Shown: piece after piece, positions 28,965 to 37,217 of the stretch | Numbering within the stretch: the stretch's first letter is position 1 | Layout of the letters: each line of letters opens with the position of its first letter | Assembly (NCBI GenBank): GCA_011524805.1 | Contig: WTJO01000019.1 | Span: 1-37,217 of the forward strand | Source: Alphaproteobacteria bacterium | GTDB lineage: Bacteria > Pseudomonadota > Alphaproteobacteria > Puniceispirillales > Puniceispirillaceae | DNA: 37,217 nucleotides | Direction of reading: 5' to 3' | Position numbers and translations under genes: made by a program | The notes under the pieces: generated by a model | Database searches by the model: none | What the model saw: only the letters and a program-made list of their open reading frames with translations | What the model was told of the DNA's origin: nothing

Positions 28965-30632
28965 TTACGCCTTGCCACTTATCTCAGAGAGTGATCTGGC
29001 AGGGGTAATGGCCTCAACAGAAATATCAAGCTCGATAACACCGCCTGTCTCAGAATTATTCACAGCCTCAAAGGCGGCGGCAAATTCTGTTGTTGTGCTG
29101 ACCTTCTTGCCAGCCAGACCATAGGCGTTAGCGACAGCCACAAAATCAGGATTCTCAAGACTAGTGCCAGAGATTCTGCCCGGATAGTCGCGTTCCTGAT
29201 GCATTCTGATTGTGCCGTATGAACCATTATTCAGCACAATGATAATGATTTTAGCCCCTGCCTGTTTTGCCGTGCCAAGCTCGGCTATGCCCATCTGGAT
29301 ATCACCATCACCGGCAAAACAGACCACCTGTCTGCCCGGATGTGCAAGCGAGGCCGCAATCGCCGCAGGCAGGCCATAGCCCATCGCCCCTGACTGAGGT
29401 GCAAGCAGACGCTGTTTTGCGCCATAGCTGAAGACTTTATTTGGCCAGAGAGCGAAATTGCCAGCCCCGTTGGTAATGATCACATCCTCATCCAGATGGG
29501 TTTGAAGCCAGCCCATCACAGCCGACATATCAACCGGGCTATTCTGGGCGCGCGGACGAAGCGAGCTTTCATAATCTGAACGCGCATCTGACAGCCATTT
29601 CTGTTTTGCCTCAATATGCTGGTTATCAATTTCAAGAGAGGTTAACGCATGGGCAAGCTGGTTCGGCCCCGCATGAAGGCTAAGTGCCGGCTGATAGATT
29701 TTGCCAAGTTCCCTGTCACAGGGATGGATATGGATAATTTTCTGCGCCGGATAGGGTACATCAAACAGCGTCCAAGCTTTGGTGGTAGCTTCGCCAAACC
29801 GCGCATTAATCGCCAGAATGACATCTGCCTCCTTCAGGCGGCGCTCAACGCCTGCTGCCATGCCAACTCCGGCATCTCCGATATAACATGGATGCGTATT
29901 ATCAAATACATCATGATAGCGAAATACAGCAGACACAGGAATATGATTGCGTTCTGCAAAATCCTGCAGGGCTGATTTTGCACTATCCTGCCAATAGCTA
30001 CCCCCTGCCAGAATCAGCGGCTGTTTTGCTTCTGCCAGCATCTTGCCTGCCTCTGCTAGTGCCTGCATATCTGTTGCTGGCTCCGGCACGCTCATTGGCT
30101 GAACTGCGGGGGCATCTGTAAGCTGTATCAGCATATCTTCCGGCAGGGCAATCACCACAGGCCCCGGCCGGCCTGACAGCGCGATATGCCATGCCCGCGC
30201 CACAATTTCGGATACGCGGCTTGCATCATCAATTTCTATTGCCCATTTTGCAACCGTGCCAAACATCGCCTTATAGTCAATTTCCTGAAAGGCTTCTCTT
30301 GCCTTGTCACCAACAGCCACCTGCCCGACAAACAAGATCATTGGCGAGCTATCCTGCATAGCCGAATGTACGCCGATAGAGCCATTTGTTGCCCCCGGCC
30401 CACGTGTTACAAAACAGATGCCGGGCGTGCCAGTCAGCTTGCCCCATGCAGAGGCCGCAAAGCTGGCTGCACTCTCATGACGGCACAGGGTGAAATTGAT
30501 ACTGGCATCATAGAGCGCATCCAGCACCGCAAGATATGATTCCCCCGGCACGCCAAAACAGGTTGTAACGCCCAGATTCTGCAATGATCTGACCAGTAGC
30601 TCGCCACCAGTAAGGCTGTTTGTTTCCGGCAT
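28965..30632 (-). CDS. Thiamine pyrophosphate-dependent enzyme (acetolactate synthase large-subunit-like), substrate uncertain
   Basis: GVTTCFGVPGESYLAVLDAL, CRHESAASFAASAWGKLTGTPGICFVTRGPGATNGSIGVHSAMQDSSPMILFVGQV, GDGDIQMGIAELGTAKQAGAKIIIIVLNNGSYGTIRMHQE. Confidence 0.9.
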   Translation of the reverse strand: MPETNSLTGGELLVRSLQNLGVTTCFGVPGESYLAVLDALYDASINFTLCRHESAASFAASAWGKLTGTPGICFVTRGPGATNGSIGVHSAMQDSSPMILFVGQVAVGDKAREAFQEIDYKAMFGTVAKWAIEIDDASRVSEIVARAWHIALSGRPGPVVIALPEDMLIQLTDAPAVQPMSVPEPATDMQALAEAGKMLAEAKQPLILAGGSYWQDSAKSALQDFAERNHIPVSAVFRYHDVFDNTHPCYIGDAGVGMAAGVERRLKEADVILAINARFGEATTKAWTLFDVPYPAQKIIHIHPCDRELGKIYQPALSLHAGPNQLAHALTSLEIDNQHIEAKQKWLSDARSDYESSLRPRAQNSPVDMSAVMGWLQTHLDEDVIITNGAGNFALWPNKVFSYGAKQRLLAPQSGAMGYGLPAAIAASLAHPGRQVVCFAGDGDIQMGIAELGTAKQAGAKIIIIVLNNGSYGTIRMHQERDYPGRISGTSLENPDFVAVANAYGLAGKKVSTTTEFAAAFEAVNNSETGGVIELDISVEAITPARSLSEISGKA

Positions 30633-30751
30633 TATATTCTCTCCCCCTGCGTCACGCGCCGCATCAAATATAGGGCGGCATCTGACCTGCTTGTGTCAAG
30701 AATACCGAAAAGCAGGCAACACTCAACCTATAAAACGGTTTTTCTATGCTA

Positions 30752-30781
30752 CTTGAATTTATCAATGCGGCTTCTTACATA
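30752..30781 (+). promoter_or_regulatory. Candidate RpoH (sigma-32) promoter of clpB: CTTGAA-N16-CTTACATA
   Basis: CTTGAA 30752-30757; CTTACATA 30774-30781. Confidence 0.65.
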
Positions 30782-30947
30782 CACAATATGAAGATGCTGT
30801 ATCTGATAGGTGCTTGAAAGATGAAGGCATGCGCGGACAGTATTGGCAGTCAGGGCGCCTGTTTAGGGCCTGCCGCCCCTTAGATAATATCGCGATGCGT
30901 CTCGCCAGTTTCGGGGGACAGCGCGCACAATATAAGGAGCAAGATAG

Positions 30948-33572
30948 ATGAATAGTGAACAGCTTACCGCATCATTACGACAAATCATTTCGGCTGCCCA
31001 GTCACAGGCAATTGCGAACCAGAACCCGCAACTGGCCGACCTGCATATCCTGTCTGCCCTGCTGGAGGATGAAGCCCAGACCGCAGCCCGTCTGCTATCC
31101 CGTGCCGGTGGCAATCTAGAAGCAATTAGCTCAGATACGGAAGATTCGATATCCAAACTCGTTCAGGTATCAGGCAACAGCACAGCCGAATTGCGGGTAG
31201 ACACCGAATTACTGCGTGTATTGAACACAGCAGAAAGCTATGCCAAACAGCGCAAAGACAGTTTTGTGTCAACAGATGCGCTTGTGATGGCACTTGTCGC
31301 CAGCACAGGCAAGGTAGGCAAAATTCTTAGCAATGCAGGCGTTAAGGCCAATGCCCTTGAAGCGGCGATAGACGAATTTCGCAAAGGCCGTACAATTGAT
31401 AGCGATCATGGAGACGAGTTGATGGATAGTCTGGCCAAATTTTCGGCCGACCTGACCGCAGATGCGATGCGCGGCAAGCTTGACCCTGTTATTGGCAGAG
31501 ATGAAGAAGTAAGACGCACAATCCAGATACTTGCACGCCGCACCAAAAACAATCCTATTTTAATAGGTGTGCCGGGGGTTGGCAAAACTGCCATTGCCGA
31601 GGGGCTGGCACAGCGTATTGTCAATAAGGATGTGCCAGAAGCCCTGCAGAATAAGCGCCTGCTCAGCCTTGATCTTGGCGCGCTGGTTGCTGGCGCGAAA
31701 TATCGCGGCGAATTTGAAGAGCGGCTTAAGGCCATATTAGATGAAATCGAACAGGCAGATGGCGAGATTATTCTGTTTATTGACGAAATGCACCAGCTGG
31801 TTGGTGCCGGCAAAACAGAAGGTGCGATGGATGCTTCAAACCTGTTAAAACCTGCCTTGGCGCGAGGCCAGCTTCACTGTATCGGCGCAACAACACTGGA
31901 TGAATATCGCAAACATGTCGAAAAAGATGCTGCTCTTACCAGACGCTTCCAGCCTGTCTTTGTAGATGAGCCATCTGTAGAGGATACGATTTTCATCTTG
32001 CGCGGGCTGAAAGAAAAATACGAACTTCATCACGGTATCAGAATTACCGATGAAGCACTGGTATCTGCTGCCCAGCTATCTCACCGTTATATTAACGACA
32101 GGTTCCTGCCAGACAAGGCGATAGATGTGGTTGACGAAGCAGCCAGCCATATCCGTATCCGTTCTGACAGCAAACCAGAAGCACTAGACAAAATAGACCG
32201 CCAGCTTATGCAGTTGAGGATTGAGCAGACAGCGCTGATGCGTGAAAATCAGGGCGATGCCAACACAACGCGGCTTGAGCAGATTCAGGCTGATATTAAA
32301 ACAGCTGAACAGGAATCAGAACAGCTTGCGAGCCAGTGGCAGGCTGTCAAACAGCTGATGGCAGAGGTAAAGACACTTCAGCAGCAGATAGATGATGCAC
32401 GTCACAATCTGGACGTCTCACAGCGCGAAGGCAATCTTGAGCGCGCCGCCGAGCTGACCTATGCGGTTCTGCCGGAACTTAGCACCTCGCTTGAAAAGGC
32501 AAAAGCAGAGCTATCAGACACAGAGCTGGCAGATGAACAGGTTGCCGCCCGCCATATCGCACAGGTCATCAGCCAGTGGACAGGTATTCCAGTTGATAAA
32601 ATGACCGCAGGCGAGCAGGGACATCTGCTAGCGATGGAAGCTATTCTGGCACAGCGTGTTGTTGGCCAGACAGAGGCTATTGCCAGCATATCAAACGCTG
32701 TCAGACGTGCCCGTGCAGGTTTGAATGACCCGAACCAGCCTATGGGCAGCTTTCTGTTCCTTGGCCCCACAGGGGTAGGTAAAACAGAACTGGCCAAGGC
32801 GCTGGCCGGCTTTCTGTTTGATAATGATGACGCCATCTTGCGCCTTGATATGTCGGAATATATGGAAAAACATTCTGTATCCCGCCTGATTGGCGCTCCG
32901 CCCGGCTATGTTGGCTATGATGAAGGTGGCGCGCTTACCGAAGCTGTGAGGCGCAGGCCCTATCAGGTGGTCTTGTTTGACGAAATTGAAAAGGCGCATC
33001 CTGATATATTCAATATTATGCTTCAGCTGCTAGATGACGGGCATCTGACAGACTCGCAAGGCAGACATGTTGATTTCAGAAATACGATCATTCTAATGAC
33101 GTCAAATCTGGGCGCAGAGGCTTTGCTTGAACTTGGCGATGAAGACGATGTCGAGCTGGCAAGGCCGCAGGTAACAGAGCAGGTTGAAGCAGCATTCAGG
33201 CCAGAATTTCTGAACCGTCTGGATGGACAGCTTCTGTTCAAACGGCTGTCAAGGGAGCATATGGGGAATATTGTTGCCATCCAGCTTGAAAGGCTGAAAG
33301 CACGCCTTGCCGAAAAAGGCTTCGGGCTTGACATTAGCGATAAGGCAATTGGCTGGCTGGCAGAAAAAGGATATGACCCGCGTTTTGGGGCACGCCCGCT
33401 AAAACGTGTTATCCAGACAGAATTACAAGACAAGCTGGCAACTGCTATCCTTGACAAATCAGTAGATAGCTCTCATCCTATAGTTGTGGAGTACACAGAG
33501 GTACCAGAGGGACTGTTTATTTCGTCTGGAAATAACCAGAACAGTCAAGGCAAAGACAGGCAGGCTTCCTAG
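30948..33572 (+). CDS. clpB: ATP-dependent chaperone ClpB
   Basis: Two AAA+ modules: [19 protein letters not shown] and [19 protein letters not shown]; coiled-coil middle domain; SD AAGGAG at 30934-30939. Confidence 0.97.
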   Translation: MNSEQLTASLRQIISAAQSQAIANQNPQLADLHILSALLEDEAQTAARLLSRAGGNLEAISSDTEDSISKLVQVSGNSTAELRVDTELLRVLNTAESYAKQRKDSFVSTDALVMALVASTGKVGKILSNAGVKANALEAAIDEFRKGRTIDSDHGDELMDSLAKFSADLTADAMRGKLDPVIGRDEEVRRTIQILARRTKNNPILIGVPGVGKTAIAEGLAQRIVNKDVPEALQNKRLLSLDLGALVAGAKYRGEFEERLKAILDEIEQADGEIILFIDEMHQLVGAGKTEGAMDASNLLKPALARGQLHCIGATTLDEYRKHVEKDAALTRRFQPVFVDEPSVEDTIFILRGLKEKYELHHGIRITDEALVSAAQLSHRYINDRFLPDKAIDVVDEAASHIRIRSDSKPEALDKIDRQLMQLRIEQTALMRENQGDANTTRLEQIQADIKTAEQESEQLASQWQAVKQLMAEVKTLQQQIDDARHNLDVSQREGNLERAAELTYAVLPELSTSLEKAKAELSDTELADEQVAARHIAQVISQWTGIPVDKMTAGEQGHLLAMEAILAQRVVGQTEAIASISNAVRRARAGLNDPNQPMGSFLFLGPTGVGKTELAKALAGFLFDNDDAILRLDMSEYMEKHSVSRLIGAPPGYVGYDEGGALTEAVRRRPYQVVLFDEIEKAHPDIFNIMLQLLDDGHLTDSQGRHVDFRNTIILMTSNLGAEALLELGDEDDVELARPQVTEQVEAAFRPEFLNRLDGQLLFKRLSREHMGNIVAIQLERLKARLAEKGFGLDISDKAIGWLAEKGYDPRFGARPLKRVIQTELQDKLATAILDKSVDSSHPIVVEYTEVPEGLFISSGNNQNSQGKDRQAS

Positions 33573-33619
33573 ATAAACAGTGCCCTGACACAGCGCCTTC
33601 ATTCAGGAGAATTTTAGCG

Positions 33620-34855
33620 ATGCGAGTTTTGGCAGAAATCAGACAGATAGAAAATGCGCCACGAAGCTACCACCGCACCCCCTCTTCTTTGAAAGCTGTT
33701 TTTGCCTCGATTTTAATCTTCCTGATGGGCATGCTCCAGCCTGTCCAAGCGCAAAATAGCATCAGCCTGTCACCTGAATTTACCCTGAATTATGAAAGCG
33801 GGAAGCTAGATTTGAATGGCGGCATTATTGATGTGGTCAATGCAGAACTCATCTCTGGGGGTGAGGTGCTATTCACCGCAGATACGCTCATGGCAGAAGT
33901 TGACGAGAGCAACCCTGAAAATCCAATATTAAAGATGTTGGATATATCCGGGCTATCTGTCGAAGAGGATGCGATAGCTATATCTATTGCCGAAATTTCG
34001 GCTATCAACATGCCGTTAAATTATAATTATCAGCTGTCTGAACAGCCAGAACCAGAAGAGATACTTGCCTATTTTAAGCACCAATCTGATATCAAATACC
34101 GGGTGGCAGAAATTGTGATAGTGTCAAAAGAAGAAGGCATATCCATTACAATTGACGAAATCGTGATTGATGTTGAAACCACCAACCGGCAGGCAGTTGA
34201 CGCCGCCGGTTCTAAAACCAGCTATGCCGTTTCAAACATTGTTATGTCTCCATATGGCAACAGTAATGATGCCAGCGAATACCAAGACGGGCTGGCACAG
34301 GTAGGGATAGATTCCTTAGCGCTTAATCTCAATGGGGTTATTGAATCACTGTATAAGGACAGGCGGCTTGCCATCCGTCTATATCAGGCGTTTGACCTAC
34401 CACAGCTATTCGATATCTCATGGAATCTGGATATGTCTTTTGGCCACAAACTGTTTGAGCTGAATGCCTATCTTGCATCAAACACAGACATTTATGATTT
34501 TGACAATTTTGATTTATCTGATGATGAAGTCAAAGGCCTGTTGCTGGCCAATGCCGGTGAAATTCTGTTACACAGATTTACCGTAAATCTCGAAGATAAA
34601 GGTATTCTGGCCAAAGCCAAGAACCCCGAAATTGTGGCACCATCCGTGGAAAGTGGGCTTGATGGTATGCCAGAGCCGATTGCCAATTTGCTACGCCAGC
34701 CAGTTACAGAATTCATTCATAATGGCGGGCTGCTCGCAGTTGATGCGAACCCGCCAGAACCTGCCAATCTGCTTCAATTAAGCACGATTATGCTAGCCCC
34801 TGAAGTGGCTATCCAGATATTGGGGCTGTCAGTGTATCATCAATTGAAAAGCTAG
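33620..34855 (+). CDS. Uncharacterised exported protein (N-terminal signal/TM segment, no recognised domain)
   Basis: 411 aa ORF 47 nt after clpB; hydrophobic SLKAVFASILIFLMGMLQPVQAQ then an acidic soluble region; no recognised motif. Confidence 0.7.
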   Translation: MRVLAEIRQIENAPRSYHRTPSSLKAVFASILIFLMGMLQPVQAQNSISLSPEFTLNYESGKLDLNGGIIDVVNAELISGGEVLFTADTLMAEVDESNPENPILKMLDISGLSVEEDAIAISIAEISAINMPLNYNYQLSEQPEPEEILAYFKHQSDIKYRVAEIVIVSKEEGISITIDEIVIDVETTNRQAVDAAGSKTSYAVSNIVMSPYGNSNDASEYQDGLAQVGIDSLALNLNGVIESLYKDRRLAIRLYQAFDLPQLFDISWNLDMSFGHKLFELNAYLASNTDIYDFDNFDLSDDEVKGLLLANAGEILLHRFTVNLEDKGILAKAKNPEIVAPSVESGLDGMPEPIANLLRQPVTEFIHNGGLLAVDANPPEPANLLQLSTIMLAPEVAIQILGLSVYHQLKS

Positions 34856-36744
34856 CCAGCAAGCCCGCGTTCCATCAGACGTGTCATGCGTCTGGCAAAT
34901 TCGGTCAGGCTATCAGGTGATTTGCCTTCCAGAATTTGCGCCTGATCAAACAGCATCAGACAGGCATCTTGGACCAGTTCAGGATCAGCATCATGTGCCA
35001 GCTTCTCGCTTATCGCCTGTATCAGCTTATGATCGGCATTCAGCTCAAGCACACGTGGCATGCCCACAAAATCCTTATTATGTGCTTTCATCAGACGTTC
35101 CATCTGAATATCCATACCATCATCATCAGCGACTAGACAGGCAGGGCTGTCGACAAGCGTTTTTGATAAACGCACATCTTTGACCTGCTCGCCCAGCTTT
35201 GATTTCAGGCTGGCAATGAGCGGTGCAAATTCTTCATCCTGATTCTCAGATTTCTGATCATCTGCTTCATCTTTTTTCGGCGCAATATCATCTAGATTTT
35301 GCGAGCCACGGCTGATTGAGGTAAGCGGCTTTTCATCAAAACTGCCAACTGCCTGAACCCAGAATTCATCAACAGGGTCAGTAAGTAACAGCACGTCAAT
35401 ATCGCGCGCCCGATAACCCTCTAGATGCGGGCTTGTTTCTGCCTGTGCGACAGATTCAGCAGATAGAAAATAGATTTTATCCTGCGTTTCAGACATGTTA
35501 TCGCAATATTCCTGCAGGCTTATCTGCGCGCCTGTTCTGGCAGAGGTGAATAGACACAGCCCCAGCAATTTGTCGCGATTATCTATATCTTCATACAGAC
35601 CCTCTTTCAGCACAATGCCGAACTGTTCCCAGAATTGCTGATAGGCCTCAAAATCTTTTTTCTTTTTCTTGTCAAGTTCGGACAGGATGCGTTTGACAAC
35701 GGCCTTGCCAATTTTCACCACCGCCGGATTATGCTGCAGCATCTCGCGGCTGACATTCAGATCAAGATCAGGCGTATCAATTACCCCTTTTACAAATCTT
35801 AGCCATGGCGGCACAAACTCCTCACATTCATCTGTGATAAAGACTTTATTGATATATAGCTGCATGCGCGATTTACGATCTGGATTAAACAAATCCATCG
35901 GGCGCTGTGACGGGATAAATAGCAGGCTGGTATAATTCAGCGCACCTTCTGTGCGGTTATGCAGGGTCATAAACGGCTCGTCATAGCCTGCACCAATCTG
36001 GCGATAGAACTGGGTGTAATCATCGTCCGAAATATCTGATTTCTGACGTGTCCAGATGGCCGAGCCTGTATTTAACTGGCGCGCATCATCTACATTTACA
36101 GGCTGCCACATCACCGGATAGCTAAGATGGTCTGAATATTTTTTTACCAGATAGCCAATTCTTTGTTCTTCAAGAAAATCCTTACAATCCTTTTTCAGAT
36201 ACAGCGTAATATCTGTGCCTGCTGACGGCTTTTCGGCCGGTGATATGTCATAACCTGATACCCCGTCTGACGACCAGAGATGCGCCTGTGTCTCGCCTGC
36301 TTTCAGCGATAACACCTCTACCTTGTCTGCTACCATAAAGGCAGAATAGAACCCGACCCCAAATTGTCCGATAAGTGACAGCGTATCATCTGATTTTTTG
36401 TCTGATGTGTCTGCTGACTGGGCAAGTTGTTCTACAAAGGCTTTCGAGCCAGAACGCGCAATCGTGCCAAGAGACGAGATCAGGTCATCATGCGACAGCC
36501 CGATACCATTATCAGAGATTGTCAGGGTCTTGGCTTTGGCATTGACCGCAAGTGTAATACCTAGCTGGTCCTCTGCTAGCAAAGCACTATCTGTTGCAGA
36601 TAGATAGGTACGCTTATCCAGCGCATCAGACGCATTCGAGATAAGTTCCCGCAGGAAAATTTCTTTATTCGAATATAGAGAATTAATTACAATATCCAGA
36701 ATTTTGCCGGTATCGGCTTCAAACTGATGCATCGGTGCAGACAT
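34852..36744 (-). CDS. htpG: Chaperone HtpG (Hsp90 family)
   Basis: MHQFEADTGKILDIVINSLYSNKEIFLRELISNASDALDK, ISDNGIGLSHDDLISSLGTIARSGSKAF, IGQFGVGFYSAFMVADKVEV; start ATG 36744. Confidence 0.97.
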   Translation of the reverse strand: MSAPMHQFEADTGKILDIVINSLYSNKEIFLRELISNASDALDKRTYLSATDSALLAEDQLGITLAVNAKAKTLTISDNGIGLSHDDLISSLGTIARSGSKAFVEQLAQSADTSDKKSDDTLSLIGQFGVGFYSAFMVADKVEVLSLKAGETQAHLWSSDGVSGYDISPAEKPSAGTDITLYLKKDCKDFLEEQRIGYLVKKYSDHLSYPVMWQPVNVDDARQLNTGSAIWTRQKSDISDDDYTQFYRQIGAGYDEPFMTLHNRTEGALNYTSLLFIPSQRPMDLFNPDRKSRMQLYINKVFITDECEEFVPPWLRFVKGVIDTPDLDLNVSREMLQHNPAVVKIGKAVVKRILSELDKKKKKDFEAYQQFWEQFGIVLKEGLYEDIDNRDKLLGLCLFTSARTGAQISLQEYCDNMSETQDKIYFLSAESVAQAETSPHLEGYRARDIDVLLLTDPVDEFWVQAVGSFDEKPLTSISRGSQNLDDIAPKKDEADDQKSENQDEEFAPLIASLKSKLGEQVKDVRLSKTLVDSPACLVADDDGMDIQMERLMKAHNKDFVGMPRVLELNADHKLIQAISEKLAHDADPELVQDACLMLFDQAQILEGKSPDSLTEFARRMTRLMERGLAG

Positions 36745-36819
36745 AATATTAGGCTCTCTTCGATAATTTATATGCATAATCATGATATAGACATCGGGCG
36801 TATCGCCCTGCCTGACGTT

Positions 36820-36849
36820 CATGTGGGAGGCAGAGAGCAGAATTTCAAG
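36820..36849 (-). promoter_or_regulatory. Candidate RpoH (sigma-32) promoter of htpG: CTTGAA-N16-CCCACATG
   Basis: Minus strand CTTGAA (36849-36844) + 16 nt + CCCACATG (36827-36820). Confidence 0.7.
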
Positions 36850-36947
36850 ACCGGATACCTATGGTTTTTACAGTTTTCAGCGCTATCTTAAACCTGCTAC
36901 AAAACATGTAGGAACATTGATACCAACAAGATCTATAGGCAAAAGCA

Positions 36948-37217
36948 CTGTCTCTTCTAGACCATACCCCCCAGCAACAGCAGGCAATTGTACTTCATCC
37001 GGAGTTGGCAAACCTGCCGGCGCGGCATAATCTCGGCAGAACCGCCGACACAAAGCTGGAAGAGGCCGTCGGGCTGGCGCAGGCAATATCGCTTAAGATT
37101 GTGCATCAGGAAATCCTGAATATTAGCAGACCCAGAGCTGCTACGATCATGGGTTCAGGCATGCTGGAGCGTCTAGCACTATTGGCGAAATCATTCGAGC
37201 ATCCCTTATTTATTATC
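36948..37217 (+). CDS. hflX: HflX-like GTPase N-terminus, truncated by window end; start codon uncertain
   Basis: Hand translation SLLDHTPQQQQAIVLHPELANLPARHNLGRTADTKLEEAVGLAQAISLKIVHQEILNISRPRAATIMGSGMLERLALLAKSFEHPLFII resembles HflX N-terminal domain. Confidence 0.7.
   Translation, partial: MSLLDHTPQQQQAIVLHPELANLPARHNLGRTADTKLEEAVGLAQAISLKIVHQEILNISRPRAATIMGSGMLERLALLAKSFEHPLFII

Noticed and set aside
30782-30947. clpB 5' leader as a ROSE-like RNA thermometer
   Set aside because: A GC hairpin is present (30853-30878) but I could not find a segment clearly pairing with the AAGGAG ribosome-binding site, so not claimed beyond a check suggestion.
1-37217. CRISPR array, prophage, IS element, toxin-antitoxin or defence island
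   Set aside because: No regular direct repeats with spacers, transposase, integrase or defence-type proteins were seen; gene content is housekeeping and metabolic.

Overview
Ordinary-looking but dense alphaproteobacterial chromosomal window. No phage, IS element, CRISPR array, rRNA or classical tRNA was seen. Gene order: hflK(partial,-) | mrp | folA(-) thyA(-) | circularly permuted two-piece tmRNA gene (ssrA) | sspB | class I fumarase | glcF-glcE-glcD(-) | rpmJ(-, not in the ORF track) | msrA(-) | pgk(-) | azlC-azlD | EamA transporter(-) | TauE/SafE(-) | pterin dehydratase(-) | flavodoxin-like protein | YciB-like protein | FMN hydroxyacid dehydrogenase(-) | cytochrome c(-) | D-2-hydroxyacid dehydrogenase(-) | HAD hydrolase | ferredoxin-NADP reductase(-) | putative Mn/heavy-metal transporter | CoA-transferase(-) | glutaryl-CoA dehydrogenase-like(-) | EamA transporter(-) | methylmalonyl-CoA mutase | TPP enzyme(-) | clpB | unknown exported protein | htpG(-) | hflX-like (partial). 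Most notable items: (1) the permuted ssrA gene encoding tag ANDNTAPVAVAA directly upstream of its presumed adaptor gene sspB; two supplied ORFs in this region are artefactual or over-extended; (2) strong TAG stop-codon bias (20 of 32 complete CDS by hand count, often as CTAG), with two convergent pairs sharing one CTAG as both stops; (3) matching candidate RpoH promoters (CTTGAA-N16-CYYACAT) upstream of clpB and htpG, flanking an uncharacterised exported protein; (4) a His-rich repeat linker in Mrp; (5) a bidirectional terminator-like hairpin between divergently transcribed genes; (6) an hflX-like reading frame without an obvious canonical start.
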